From Tetragonia tetragonoides (lineage: Eukaryota > Streptophyta > Magnoliopsida > Caryophyllales > Aizoaceae), in assembly GCA_038025085.1 (NCBI GenBank), contig CM076140.1, positions 808,501 to 872,500 of the forward strand: DNA of 64,000 nt. Direction: 5' to 3'. The position numbers and the translations under genes were made by a program. Below, piece by piece: positions 1 to 12,651 of the stretch. The first letter of the stretch is position 1; every line of letters starts with the position of its first letter. A model generated the notes under the pieces. That model had not been told where the DNA came from, did not search any database, and saw only the letters and a list, made by a program, of their open reading frames with translations.

Positions 1-29
1 TTAGAATACAGTAATTAGGAAAATAAAAA

Positions 30-205
30 GAAGATATCTTCCCAAAAATACATAATGTAGTACATGTAAATGCTAATATAGTGAAGAACAATAGGAAAAA
101 AATATCGAAGATATCTGTCCGAAAGTACACAAAGGGGTAAATGCTAATATAGTTAAAGAATAATACGAAAAAATACAAAAGATATCTTTAAAATACACAA
201 TGTCG
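30..205. repeat. Short degenerate tandem repeat, unit about 80 bp
   Basis: Two full units and part of a third can be read. Each has a GAAGATATCT-like start, a run of AAA/TAC, and then AATGCTAATATAGT. The AT-rich units have drifted. It continues to the window edge, so its true extent is unknown. Confidence 0.55.
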
Positions 206-239
206 TAACTGTAATACTTATCCTTGTTATTAGTAGAGA

Positions 240-1898
240 GATGTACTATGCTTTCTGATAATTGAGATTACAAGAAATTTGATTGACATCTCTTGATAGT
301 TGATAATAATGAGTGATTTGATGAAGATGTTGAACTTGTAGATATCTCTACAATTCAAAGTGGATAAAAATAATAACCAATGCTTGTGCTCTTTATTCAA
401 GATAATGACTATAGTACTTCACTTTTTTGGAGGATACATGAATACAATGACTGATACATTGTTAGTAACTTTTAAGATCTTTGAATGGAGACACATAGGA
501 TAGCAAATGTGAACGAGATGCGATAGAATTCGAGGAAAGAAATCAAGTGAGATATTGCAAAAACAGAGTGAGTGGGAGAGATATAGTTGGGAGTCATTGG
601 GGTGGACAGTGCTCAGCTAAACAGGACTCCCTAGTGAGAGTGCTACACGCTCTCACACACAAAAAAAGGCCTATAAATAGGTAACCTTCTTATGAGGAAC
701 TCTTACCTCATGTCAGCCATCACTTGTAAGATTATTTAACCCAACCTCAAAAATTGCCCTCTGTTTCTCTCTCTCTCTCTCTCTCCCCTCTCCCAGTTAG
801 TCTTCCTATCCACCCCCACCCTCTTTCTCTCTCATCACCATTACCCCGTGACTTCCACCTCCTCTAGTTTCATATATTTCAATCCAGATTTAGTCCCCTC
901 TAAGCTCAGGTTATAATAGACGAGTAGTAATCGCTTTCGTTTATTCACTTTAAGCTCAAGATTGCCCCATTGATTAATTTATTAGCAACGAATTTTGATA
1001 TGTTGAAGTTAGTGGATGGCACACGGTTAACTTTTGTTAATTTGGCCCAATTATAAGTTGGACGAATACATCCCAATTCCCAAGTGATGTTCCAACCCAA
1101 AACCAATTGGCAATGAGTGGAGTAGCTCACTTGGTTATAAAAAAGCTTAGGACCGCTACATCTTTACATGTGGGACACCAACCCACTTCAATACACGTAT
1201 AGAGGTCCTTAGACGTGGTTGGCCATGTTCAAACTCTTAAAAAGATTCACCTCTTTCTTCTGAAAATGATTTTCCATTTTTTAGTTTTCGCCATTTTGCA
1301 TCCCAATTTTTGTCTTTCTCCTTTATATGAATTTACTCCCCAAACCATACAAGGATACAGTAGTAATTAATAGTATATTACCTTTACTGCATTGCTTTCT
1401 GATTGATTTCATACAAACTGTAGTCCTAACCAATTCCTTTTCTTTCCAATTTTTTATACGAATCTTAATCTCTACTAATTCCGTTCCTTTTGCCCCATGA
1501 ATCAAATCCATATAAAAAGAAAGAGAGAAAAGTTAAACTATGATTTTGGCAATAAAGAAAATCTTTAACATTTCTCTCTTGCAACAAGCTTCTGACTTGT
1601 TGACTGTGCTAAGAGAGACTAGAATAATCCATGATTGATTCATGTTAGGAAAATGTCTTTCCACTTCATTGGCCTACTTCATTTTCTTTGGATGACTCCT
1701 TCTCCCTCTACCTCTCTTTCGCTCTCCTCATCAAAAAACGCCACTAACTATGAATTAGTGACCATTAATTGATGTCACACTATTGGCTGTCTCTATCATT
1801 TGTGGGTTAAGGTTGTTTTTGACAAGATACTGTTGATTAAACATTGGGGTTTAATTATTTTTGGCGGTGGAATGTAGGTGATAATCTTGCTGAAGAAC
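240..1898. other. Gene-free stretch upstream of the GH3 gene
   Basis: No convincing coding frame on either strand. It holds a CT-rich tract near 765-800 followed by pyrimidine-rich sequence. The last few hundred bases probably contain the GH3 promoter and 5' leader, but no TATA box was clear enough to call. Confidence 0.5.
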
Positions 1899-4800
1899 AT
1901 GGAGGAATTCAACATCCTGAAAGTGATCGAGGAGTTTGAAGAGCTGACCAAGAACGCTGCGACAGTGCAGAGAGACACACTCAAGAAGATTCTGGAGCAG
2001 AACGCTGAGGCAGAGTACTTGCAAGAAAATGGACTCGATAGAAGAACTGATCCAGAAAGCTTTAAGCAATGTGTTCCCATTGTGTCTCACAAGGACATTG
2101 AACCTTATATTCAGAGAATTATGGATGGGGATAAGTCCCCCATTCTGACCACGGAACCTATCCCCAATATTTCATTGAGGTACCTCGACTTTATTTTTAG
2201 CATCGTGTTCTTCAGCAATCCTTTTTTTTGGTTTTGTTTTGTTTGGGTTCTGGTGTTTTAAGTATATGTTGATTGAATTTATTTTAGCTCTGGAACTACT
2301 CAAGGGAAGCCCAAGTTTGTGCCTTTCAATGATGATAGTTTTGAATCCACTATCCAACTCTGGGGGACTTCTTTTGCGTATCGGAACAGGTAGTTATTAC
2401 TGTTATTTGGTTCTATCATATATTGTAGTCATTTGAGCTGATTTGCCCAAACTTGGGTTTTTTCCTTTCAGTGGTACACTTTGGCAGTATAAGCTATGGG
2501 TATATACTTAAAAGAGTAAAACAAAAAATAAGTCTTTTGTGGTCTTTCTAGTTTCATTACAAGTAGTATTTTCTATACCAAAACTAGCTCTTCTGACAGT
2601 TTTCCTGCTTTAGCACCTGAGTAATTTTGATGTTGAAGTCTACCAGCTGACCAGCTCTGTTGACACTTGATGTAGTGTAATTTTTTTGGTAAAGCAGAAT
2701 CACTTGTGCATGCCAGCATGTGTAATTATGAAATTTTTTACTAGTACTTTTCTTTTCTTCAGAGAATTTCCTATCCAATGTGGGAAGGGATTGCTTCTCA
2801 TTTACAGTAGCAGACAGTTCAAGACCAAAGGGGGTCTGTCTGCAGGGACTGCAACCACGAATGTTTTCCGCCATCCACAATTCCTAGCTAGAACTAAGGC
2901 TATAAAATTCCAGGGTTGCAGCCCCTCTGAAGTAATCTTTGGCTCTGACTTCCATCAATCCGTATACTGCCATCTTCTTTGTGGGCTGTTGCATTATGAT
3001 CAAATCGAGTTTGTTTTCTCATCATTCGCCCATAGCCTTGTCCAGGCATTTCAAACCTTCGAGCATGTATGGGAGGATCTGTGCACTGACATTCGAGAAG
3101 GGGTTCTGAATGAAAGGATCACAGACCAATTTGTTCGTGATGCAATGTCCAAACTTCTCAAGCCTAATCCCGAGCTAGCTAACAAGATCCACAAAACATG
3201 CTCGGGTTTAAGTAAATGGTATGGCCTAATGCCGGAGCTTTTCCCCAATGCCAAGTATGTTTACGGCATCATGACTGGATCGATGGAGCCTTACATGAAA
3301 CAACTAAGGCGCTATGCTGGGTGGCTGCCTTTGGTATGCGCTGACTATGGAGCTACAGAGGGATGGATTGGAGGAAATGTCAATCCAAGATCACCCCCTG
3401 AATCTGCTACCTTTGCTGTGGTTCCAAATTTTGGATATTTTGAATTTATCCCTTTGAAGGAGGCCAGGAATGGAGGTTTGGAGCCGAAGCCAGTGGGTTT
3501 GACTGAGGTTAAGGTTGGCGAAGAGTATGAGATCCTCGTCACCAACTTTGCAGGTATGATGACCTACGTAATAGTGGCTTTGTTGAGTTGCATTTGGGTG
3601 ATTTGCAAGTGTGCTCACTGGTTTCTATTTTCTAAGTGTCTTCGAAATTTGAAAGTTTGTGGCAATCTTTTGTAACCGAGTTATCTTTTATGTTCTTAAA
3701 GAAAACAAACCATAATCTTAGTGAAAAATACCTCAAATTAAGTAAATTTCCAAACACTTATACACAGCTTTACTTATTAGTCATAGGCATAGCATAGCCA
3801 TTGCAGTAGCCAGTTCATAGTCCATTTACTTAATCAGGACTGAAACTCACATCTTACTTGTAAATCTCACAAATTTAGACAAATTAGTTGTATATCTCTT
3901 AGTAATAATTGTCTTTTAAGTAGATTTGGCAAAAGCTACACTGACCCGAACCTAACATGGAAAGAGTGTGTTAGGGTTGAAAATCTCCAACCTGTTTAAC
4001 TAAACACGGCGACCTGATCAACCCATTTAGTAAAATGGTGAGATTTAGGTTGGAAGTTTCAACTAGAAAACCTTCTTAACCCTTTCTAAGTCAATATGTT
4101 TACTCGTTTAGTGATATAAATAATAAAAAAGAAGCACAATATCACCTTTTGTAATCCAATAATCTGTTTCACAAATGTACTTGTTAAATTTTTTAGTTAT
4201 TTCTTCCTTTGTATATTAATTTTTTACATTTTTCTCCAAATTAGAAATTAGATAAATGGGTTATATGGTGTAACCTGTTTATTTTTTGGGCTAGGTTAGG
4301 GTTGGATTTTAGGTTTGAGTCAAGCTTTTTTCAACCCGAACCCGAACACAAACCCGACCCCACAAATTGCCAGCTCTACTTTTAAGTTGCACAAACAAAC
4401 ATATCCCAATCTAGGGTACCTACCAAGGGAGACTGCCTTTAAGATGGTATCAGCAGCTTCAAATTGTTGAATTGGAGGGATAAACATGCTTTTGGCGTGT
4501 CCATGTCCCTATTTATAGACAGAAACTAAATGTGCCATTTAAGTGTTTTTTCGGATTAATTTATGGTTTAACTTACAAATTCCTCAAATGATTTAGATTT
4601 TTGTAGGAGCAATAAGCCTAGCCTAGCTTGCATCTCTTTTCACATTATGTTTTACATTCCCCACCACCATTAATTATCTTTGGTTGCAGCTTGTTTGTCA
4701 GTTAGCAGTTTTGAGCTGTGAACCATTGGTCGAATCTAAGTCACCATCTTAGTACACACATGCTTTAAGTTGTTTTACCTGGCTCATTATTCACCTCAAC

Positions 4801-5801
4801 TCATTACTGACCATTAAATTGTTTTCGTTTTGGGGCTAGCTTTAGCCTAAACCCTAGCTACAGCTTGAACAAGTATCATTAGTTTAGTCATTGATTCTTC
4901 AAAAGATACTCTTGGACGCAGTCACGCAGTACACGTAATTGTGATTTGTGAACTATGCTAAAGGTTTAGTTCCCAGCTGTTATCTATGACTTACATGCTG
5001 TCGTTTTCCTCCTCTGTTTTGTGCTGGTCTCTTTCTGTGCACCACCTTCTAGATAATGTGAACTGTTGGGTCTGTTTAATACTACTAATGACTAATGCTT
5101 ATTATCTGCCCAGTTATTTGATGTCTATTTCACTGTATGGGGTATTTTCAAAATTGTAAGTACAATACTTTTTCAGCCAACTGAAGATGGTTTAAATGAA
5201 AGGATATAGAGATCATGTGACTCTTAGCTTCTGCTATAATTTTCTTCAATGTTATACAGGCTTGTATCGGTATAGGCTTGGAGATGTTGTTGAGGTAATG
5301 GGCTTCCACAACTCAACTCCTGAGCTCAAATTCGTATGCCGTCAGAACCTTCTGCTCACCGTCAACATCGACAAGAACACCGAGAAAGATCTACAGCTCG
5401 CTGTTGAAGAGGCGAGCAAGCTACTAGTGTTGGAAAATGTTGAACTCATCGATTTCTCCAGCCATGTGAACTTGACCAAAGACCCTGGCCACTATGTCAT
5501 CTTCTGGGAGCTAAGTGGTGATGCTGATGAAAATGTGTTGAAGGAATGTTGCAATTGCTTGGACCGAGCTTTCATTGATGCTGGTTATGTGAGCTCCCGC
5601 AAGGCTGGAACAATAGGGCCCCTTGAACTCCGGATCTTGAGTAAGGGTAACTTCCATAAGATCTTGCTGCATTACTTGGACATTGGGGCTTCAGTTAGCC
5701 AGTTTAAGACACCGCGTTATGTAGGATCTAACAATAAGTCCCTCATGCAAATATTTTGTGATAATGTTTCTAAGAGTTACTTTAGTACTGCTTTTGGTTG
5801 A
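1899..5801 (+). CDS. JAR1: GH3 family acyl-acid amido synthetase, JAR1 (GH3.11) type
   Basis: Predicted to join jasmonic acid to an amino acid, chiefly isoleucine, through an acyl-adenylate, making the active hormone JA-Ile in the cytosol. Four exons with GT-AG introns: 1899-2179, 2288-2389, 2763-3553, 5260-5801. They join in frame to 571 residues, close to the ~575 usual for JAR1. The three adenylate-forming motifs are present: SSGTTQGK across the exon 1/2 junction (about residues 94-101), DYGATEG (about 322-328) and YRYRLGD (about 394-400). The ending SYFSTAFG resembles JAR1 rather than auxin-conjugating GH3s. The start is the ATG giving MEEFNILKV, matching the family N-terminus. Intron 3 is 1706 bp and holds a hAT MITE. 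No frame damage seen. Subgroup I (JAR1/GH3.10) is solid; substrate is inferred from memory of the family. Confidence 0.9.
3921..4378. mobile_element. hAT-type MITE in intron 3 of the GH3 gene
   Basis: Bounded by an 8-bp target duplication CTTTTAAG (3913-3920 and 4379-4386). The termini are inverted: left TAGATTTGGCAAAAGCT, right end read in reverse TAGAGCTGGCAATTTG. The interior is rich in ACCCGAACCCG-like strings. No coding capacity, 458 bp. The same end type occurs at 43027-43225. Confidence 0.75.
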
Positions 5802-6933
5802 GAGATTAGGGATGGCGTATATTTGTCATTTGAGAGGCATATGGTCATTTGTTGTAGGTTGTCAGAGGGCCGTCTTAAACATCCCGGGAGGAGAAGAAGC
5901 CTGAGGCCTCTAAAAAATTATCAAAAAAATATATATAATAAAAGAATAAGGCCCCTATAAAATGAGGAAATACACAATTTTTGTCGTTGGGTTAATTTAA
6001 TTTCTATAGAAAGGTGTTTGGTTGGCCTTAAAGAAATGGAATGGAAATACTAGATTTGTTTGAGCCTGGAGCTTAAATCCCCAAAAAAATCCATCCCCAT
6101 TATTTTATTTAATTTTAATATTTGTTTTCTATTTTGTGGGCACGAGTAGTTCGGAGCCATCTTTTTTTGAGTGTGTAGTGGATAATCTCAAATCTATCCA
6201 ATAGACTCCAAACCAATCCATAACACATTTCCATGAGACCTAACCCCATGATGGTTACGGATGCTCAAAGATGGCAAACCGACTTAAACCACCCGATAAT
6301 CTATACACCTACCACTTGAAAATATATCAATTATTATTAATCGGATTGGTTCGACCACGTTTAACACGAAACTCGACGTTTGAATTAACCCGATCTTGAT
6401 ACCACTCGGCCCAAAGTGATCCAAAATCAAAATGACCTTGACCCATAATGTGATTCAGGGGCCTTAGGATAATGCAATTGCAAGGCAAGCTTTTGCTCCA
6501 CAAACTCTGCTTATTATGATTTTCAAGCAATGGATTAAAAACCAAGGCAATAAAAATAAGCTAGCTAGGTTAATCTTGTGTAATATACAAAAGTGGAACC
6601 GTTCTACATGGGATAATTGACCTAAAGGAGACACATGATCATATATAATTGCTTGAAAATCATGCATCATCTTCTAATCTTATACTACAAAAGAAGTACT
6701 GTAATTATGAACCAAACAATGTACTAATATAAAAATAAATCCCCTAGATCTGTCCTTTTCCTGGTTAAAAATAATTGACACAGAGATTTAGCTGCATCTT
6801 TGCAGATTGAAACACTGAACAGGGTCATCCCCACGTTTTGAAAAAGACAAAATTAGCCTTACCAAAGCACATTACCACCACCCCCTACAACAAGGGTATA
6901 TTAGGAAAAAGACAATCAAAACCATGAAATTTA
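5802..6933. other. Gene-free stretch between GH3 and the next MITE
   Basis: The GH3 3' region includes AATAAA near 5937, a possible poly(A) signal inside AT-rich sequence. The rest contains short open frames without family resemblance and nothing else that I can support. Confidence 0.45.
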
Positions 6934-7236
6934 GGGTGTATTCTTTTCCACTTACTGAATCTTACTCAATCAGTGGAAATAAGTGACAAGACCTTACCCA
7001 ATCAGTGGGAATCAGTAGATAGACCTTATTGAATTAGTGAGAATCAGTGGCAGGACATTACTCAATCAGTGGAAATCAATGGCAGGACCCACATTCCTAC
7101 TTACAGAATCAGTGATAGGATCTTATTAAATCAGTGAGAATCAGTGAAAGGACCTTACTCAATCAGTGGAAATCAGTGACAGGACCTTACTCAATCAATG
7201 AGAATCAGTAAAAATAAGTGGAAAAAAAACACAACC
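6934..7236. mobile_element. Tourist/Harbinger-like MITE made of 32-bp tandem repeats
   Basis: Flanked by TTA on both sides (6931-6933 and 7237-7239), the 3-bp duplication typical of PIF/Harbinger. Ends are inverted: GGGTGTATTCTTTTCCACTT on the left and, reversed, GGTTGTGTTTTTTTTCCACTT-like on the right. Between them lie about eight diverged copies of a 32-bp unit carrying CAGTG, AATCAGTG and AGGACCTTACTCAAT. It sits about 285 bp upstream of the start codon at 7521. Confidence 0.7.
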
Positions 7237-7520
7237 TTACTCCATTTGTTTTCATAATCAATAAGGAAATGTCTATATATGGATGATTCTTTTTTTTCTT
7301 TTTGTTGATACTACGTACTATAAATTGTGAAAATTACCACATTAGAATCTCTCTCTTAGTCGTGGGACATACAAGACAAAAAATGTCTAGGTGTCCCTCG
7401 TTCTCTTACTCTTCTCTCTCTCTCTCTCTCTCTGTACCTCTAGAAACAATCGTCAAACAATAATGATTGTTCATACTTATATATAATCAATCTTCTATCC
7501 TCAGAACCTTAGAGAAAAAG

Positions 7521-7964
7521 ATGGCAAAGAAGAGAGTAGATGCTAATTATAAAGTTGAAGGAAGTGATGAAAGAGAAAATGGTGAGATAAAAATATGGGA
7601 TTGTGGGAGTCCATTGTACGACTCGTATGAGTTAGCTTCAGTGACCCATTTGATCGAACGGAATTTGATGACCCACCCATCATCCCTAGGTAGATCAAAG
7701 CGCTTCAAATCATATCATCATCATCAACATTATCATCATCAGACTAATCAGATTAATCATGCTGCATCAACGGCTGTGATTACTGCTTCAATGGTATCAT
7801 CAATGAAGGCATCAAAGCCTAAGCCAGGTGGGTGTCTGGTGCTTGGCAGGTTGAGTAATTGTATAGGGAATCACTCTGTTTGGAAGAGAATAAGAGGAGA
7901 GAGAATTAAGAAGGTCAAGTCCACCCAAATTAGGCCTGATAATGCCATTAAATGGTTTGTGTAA
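7521..7964 (+). CDS. Small plant-specific protein of unknown function
   Basis: A single-exon frame of 147 residues from ATG 7521. A CT-rich leader (7414-7432) lies upstream and a poly(A) signal AATAAA 27 bases after the stop, which supports a real transcript. Residues 21-50 contain IKIWDCGSPLYDSYEL followed by HLIERNLM. I associate this pattern with a small family of uncharacterised plant proteins, but cannot name it with certainty. Residues about 65-80 are histidine-rich, and the C-terminal half is basic (VWKRIRGERIKKVKS), so nucleic-acid binding or nuclear location is possible but unproven. No signal peptide or membrane segment. The frame could extend upstream through non-ATG codons only, so this ATG is preferred. 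Confidence 0.75.
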   Translation: MAKKRVDANYKVEGSDERENGEIKIWDCGSPLYDSYELASVTHLIERNLMTHPSSLGRSKRFKSYHHHQHYHHQTNQINHAASTAVITASMVSSMKASKPKPGGCLVLGRLSNCIGNHSVWKRIRGERIKKVKSTQIRPDNAIKWFV

Positions 7965-7990
7965 TAGATTATGTATCTCTGTTTTCATGA

Positions 7991-7996
7991 AATAAA
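7991..7996 (+). promoter_or_regulatory. Poly(A) signal AATAAA after the 7521 gene
   Basis: A canonical AATAAA 27 bases past the stop codon, in T-rich sequence. The remaining bases to about 8465 show no gene. Confidence 0.5.
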
Positions 7997-8464
7997 AATA
8001 GTTAAATTTCTTTTTAGTGGGATCTAGTGAGTGTTTTTTCTCTCCAATGGATATGGACTGATGTGGAATAGTAGTAGTAAACATCTTCAAAGTCATAATG
8101 TCTAGCAATTACCGATGGTTTATTACTTTATTTGTTACTAATTATAATTATTATTATTACTAATGTGTATGGTTGTGCGATTTACGGGATGTTTCAGCTT
8201 TTTTTAATTTTTTTAATTTAATGTTTTTTTTATGGGTTGTCTTACTTCTAACTTTGTTGTAATAATTTTCTTTTTTTTGTTTTAATGCTAAATTTTGTGA
8301 TTAAGTGGTAAATAAAACTAAAACAATATCAATGCGGGATTTGGAAAGGTTCAGCCGCAATCTGACTCTTAATTTGTTTATGACAAATATAAATATGTTG
8401 GTGGGAGGGGTGCCCTCAAATCATGCTAATAGTCATCCACTGGCAGTGTATTTGCCTTTGACAA

Positions 8465-11400
8465 AAAGAAAAAAAAAAAAAACAAAAGGTCATTCATTGG
8501 CTTGCGGTGCCTATTTAAAAGAGAGAGGTATCTACCCCTAAATGGTATTATTTGTTCCATTATAGTTCTACTTATTATGATTAGTCATACTATAAACATT
8601 GATCTATATTTGACCGAGTGTTTAGGAAATGATTATTAGCATTTTATTAACAAATTTGAGAATACTCTGTTATAAAGTCTTCTACCAAAGATTATTATAG
8701 TAGACAATGGATCGAAATGAACTACGTACATCTGGGTGGCCCATGTCACAGCGCCCAACGAGCGCCATGTCTCATGTCCAAGCGCCCATGTCCCATATCC
8801 CAAGTCCCATGTGGCCATGTCCCATGGAAGAAATCGGATTTTGGGGACCCGGATGACCATCCTGAGGCACCGGAGATCCGGAGACCCCGGAACAAAGGTC
8901 GATATTACACCACATTGCACGAAACACCCTTAGGGAGCATAAGAGGCCCCCAGAGTTCGTTATCGGGTCTTTGATAGGCTTGTAAGAGCGTTTTCACTAG
9001 ACACCAATGTAAGGGCAGGAGCATTAAAGACATGGGTGATATCAAAGTTCTGGGATCTGGATGACTATCCCGGGGCACCAAAGGTTCTCTAGGGTCATTA
9101 TAGACCCCCCGGAGAAGATTGGGCAACCCCAAAAGCAGAAAACGAAGGCTATAATCCATTGTTTTTGCGCTTCCGTGAGATCTCGGAATGAAGGTGGATA
9201 TTTTAGCACCAAATCGCACGGGACACCCTTAGGGTACATAAGAGGCCCTCGAAATCCGTTATTTGGGTCTCTGATAGGTTTGTAAGGGCAATTTTAAGGG
9301 ACAACAATGTAAGGGCCGAAACACTAAACACATGGGTTATATCAAAGTTCGGGGAACCAGATGACTCTCCCAGGGCACCAAGGGTCTTATAGGGTCATGA
9401 TAGACCCACGGGATAAGTTTGGGCAAAAATGACACCCGGGCCCTCGGAAGCTAAAAACAAAGGCTATATATAATCCACGTTTTTTGGGCTTCCGGGAGGC
9501 CCCGGAACGAAGGTGGATATTTTCGCACCAAATCTCACGGGACACCCTCAGGGAACATAAGAGGCCCCCGAGGTCAGTTATCGGGTCTCTTATAGGCTTG
9601 TAAGGGCGTTTTTACGGGACACCAATGTAAGGGCCGAAACATCGAATCTATGAGTGATATCAAAGTTTCGGGATCTGGATGACCCTCACCGGGCAGCGAG
9701 GATCCTCTAGTGTCATGATAGACCTCCCGGAGAAGTTTGAGCAAGAATGACACTCGGGCCTTTGGAAGCCAAAAACGAAGGTTTAATCCACGTTTTTTGG
9801 GCTTTCGAGAGGCCCCGAAACGAAAGTGGATATTTTCGCACCATATCGCACCGAACATCCCTAGGGGACAAGGGACGACCTCGGGGTCGCTTATCCGGTC
9901 TCTGATATGCTTGGAAAGATGTCTTACGGCACACTGGTGTAAGAGTTGGAACACCAAAGGCATGGGTGATATTAATATTCGGGGATCGGATGACCCTCCC
10001 GGGACACCGAGGATACTCTAGGGTCATGATATACCTCCCGGAAAAGTTTGGGCAAAAATGATAGCGGGGCCTCGGGAAGCCGAAAATGAAGGCTATAGTT
10101 TGGGCTTCCAGAAGGCCCCGGAACGAATGTGTATATTTTTGCATCACATCGCATGGAACACCCCTAGGGGGACATGGGAGGCCCTTTGGGTCGTTTTATC
10201 CAGTCCCTGATAGGCTTGGAAGGGTGTCTTACGACACACTGGTGTAAGAGTTTGAACACCAAAGGCATGGGTGATACTAAAGTTCGGGGATGCGAATGAC
10301 CCTTCCGGAGCACCAAGAGTCCTCTAGGGTCATGGTAGGCCCCCGGAGAATTTCGGGCAAAATTGACACCCGGGCCCCGGAAGCAGAAAAGGAAGGCTAT
10401 ATAATCCACGGTTTTTGCGCTTCCGTGAGCCCCCGGAATGAAGGTGGATATTTTCGCACCAAATCGCACGAGACACCATTAGGGTACATAAGAGGCCTCC
10501 GAGATCCATTATCGAGTCTCTGATAGGTTTGTAAGGGCGATTTTAAGGGACAACAATGTAAGGGACGAAACACTAAAGACATGGGTTATATCAACGTTCG
10601 GGGAACCAGACGAGTCTCTCGGGGCACCAAGGGGCCCCTAGAGTCATGATAGATCCTGCGGAGAAGTTTGGGCAAAAATGACACCCGTGCATCCGAAAGC
10701 TGAAAACGAAGGCTAATCCACGTTTTTTGGGCGTTCGGGAGACCCCGGAACGAAGTTGGATATTTTCGTACAAAATCTCACTGGACACCCTTAGTGAACA
10801 TAAGAGGCCCCCGAGGTCAGTTATCGGGTCTCGTATAGGCTTGTAAGGGCGTTTTTATGGGACACCAATGTAAGGGTTGGAACACTTAAGTTATGAGTGA
10901 TATCAAAGTTTCGGGATCCGGATGATTCTCACGGTGCACCGAGGATACTCTAGTGTCATGATAGACCTGCGGGAGAAGTTTGAGCAAGAATGACACTCGG
11001 GCCCCTAGAAGCCGAAAACGAAGGTTATAATCCACGTTTTTTGGGCTTTCGAGAGGCCCCGAAATGAAAGTGGATATTTTTCGCACCACATCACACCGAA
11101 CACCCCTAGGGGACATGGGAGACCCTCGAGATCGCTTATCCGGTCTCTGATATGCTTGGAAAGACGTCTTACGGCACACTGGTGTAAGAGTTAGAACAAC
11201 CAAAGGCATGGATGATATTAAAGTTTGGGCATCGGATGACCCTCCCGTGCCACCGAGGGTACTCTACGGTCATGATATACCTCCAGGAAAAGTTTGGACA
11301 GAAATGACACTCGGGACTCGGGAAGCCGAAAACGAAGTCTATGATGCACGTTTTTTGGGCTTCCAGGAGGCCCTAGAACGAATGTGTATATTGCATCACA

Positions 11401-11865
11401 TCGTACGGAACACCTCTTGGGGGACATGGGAGACCATCTGGGTCGCTTATTTGATCCTTGATAGGCTTGGAAGGGTGTCTTAAGGCACACTGGTGTAAGA
11501 GTTTGAACACCAAAGGCATGGGTGACATTAAAGTTCGGGGATCCAATAGATCCTCACGGGGGCACCGAGGGTTCTCTAAGGTCATGGTAGACCCTCCAGA
11601 GAATTTTGGGCAAAAAGACACCCGAGCACGGAAAGCCGAAAACAAATGAATCAACGTTTTTTTAGCTTTCAGGAGGCCCCAAAACAAAGGTGGATATTTT
11701 GGCACCATATCACACAGGATACCCATAGGAGACATGAGAGACCTACGAGGTAGGTTATTAGGTCCTTGGTAGACTTAAACGACCTCTCACTGAACATCGG
11801 AGAGTAATCCACAATTTTTGGGTAGCGGCCGAACATGGCTCCCCACCACGAAGTTAAACTTTCAA
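8465..11865 (-). repeat. Array 1 of the ~310-bp hairpin repeat element (minus orientation)
   Basis: GC-rich tandem repeat with about nine to ten monomers. The marker GATAGGCTTG recurs near 8973, 9272, 9592, 9906, 10210, 10521, 10833, 11150 and 11460, a spacing of about 300-318 bp. Read on the minus strand it starts at the head junction CGTGGTGGGGAGCCATG (about 11865). It ends in an AT-rich tail (about 8900 down to 8465) that matches the tail of array 3: GGGCCACCCAGAT, GATCCATTGTCTACTAT, then TACCATTTAGGGGTAGATA. Overlapping open frames on both strands are a by-product of the composition; I see no protein family in them. Confidence 0.9.
9225..11480 (-). repeat. Four-monomer higher-order repeat inside array 1
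   Basis: Monomer variants recur in the same order. The variant with GGTTTGTAAGGGC and GTTTTTGCGCTTCCGTGAG is at about 9272 and 10521, the GGCTTGTAAGGGCGTTTTTA variant at about 9592 and 10833, the ATGCTTGGAAAGA variant at about 9906 and 11150, and the GGCTTGGAAGGGTGTCTTA variant at about 10210 and 11460. Equivalent points are about 1241-1250 bp apart. Confidence 0.8.
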
Positions 11866-12651
11866 GTTTTCGCTAATTTCTCTTAGTTTATCCAATTTTT
11901 CTCACCTATACTAATCAGTTATTTCCAGTTGAAATGAACGAGTTCTTAAAGTGAAGAGAATAATACTTTTCCAAAATCATTACCTTAATCCAAATATGTA
12001 CTTACTTCGTATTTCACAAGAACTATGCACTTTACTCCGTATTTTACAAGGGAGTATAAGATTTGGTTTTCTAGCTCGTCTTGGGTAAACTTAGTTCATC
12101 GTGGACTAAATGGTGAATTAAGGATATAGTCCAATTCTTTTAGAGATATGACCATATAGAAGGTATTTTTTTAAAAAAATTGATTTTAGTCCACCGTGAA
12201 CTAAGTCTATATAAAATATTTATTGATTTTCATTCTCATTTTTCTGTCTTGATCTGATACAAAGAAAAAGATAATGGCCCATGTCTTATCCTGGATTCAG
12301 AAAGTTGCGACCATACAGAGAACTTACAAAGAGGCCCAATCCAACCAATTTAACGGCAATCATGAATCATTCATGACTATTAGTGGCTAATCCAACTACT
12401 TTACTTATCGGGCCGTACAATCTTGTTGGGGCTTTCTCGTTGTTGGGCCATGGCACTATTATGACTTCACACACCTATTGTATTGGCTTTAATGTCGTCT
12501 AGGGATAAAACTTATTTGGATTAAATTCAATCCAATCTAATCTAATACAATCCAAATTAAGCAATTCGGATTGGAGGTTTTGGATTTCGGATTGAATTCG
12601 GACTCGAAAGAAATATTTTTTATGGATTTTCGGATTGGATTCGGACGTACC
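11866..12651. other. Gene-free AT-rich stretch
   Basis: No gene. 12090-12215 contains two inverted GTTCACGGTGGACTAA-like strings, resembling the MITE at 29064. 12515-12650 is a low-complexity run of AATCCAA/CGGATTGGA. Confidence 0.4.

Noticed and set aside
1105..1225. Possible SINE head (GTAGCTCACTTGGTTATAA)
   Set aside because: An A-box-like string only; no B-box, tail or flanking duplication.
4320..4370. Telomere-like CCCGAACCCG strings
   Set aside because: Not CCCTAAA; they are the interior of a hAT MITE, as at 43027-43225.
5196..5259. Upstream extension of the GH3 last exon
   Set aside because: This part of the open frame is intron; homology starts at the acceptor before LYRYRLGD.
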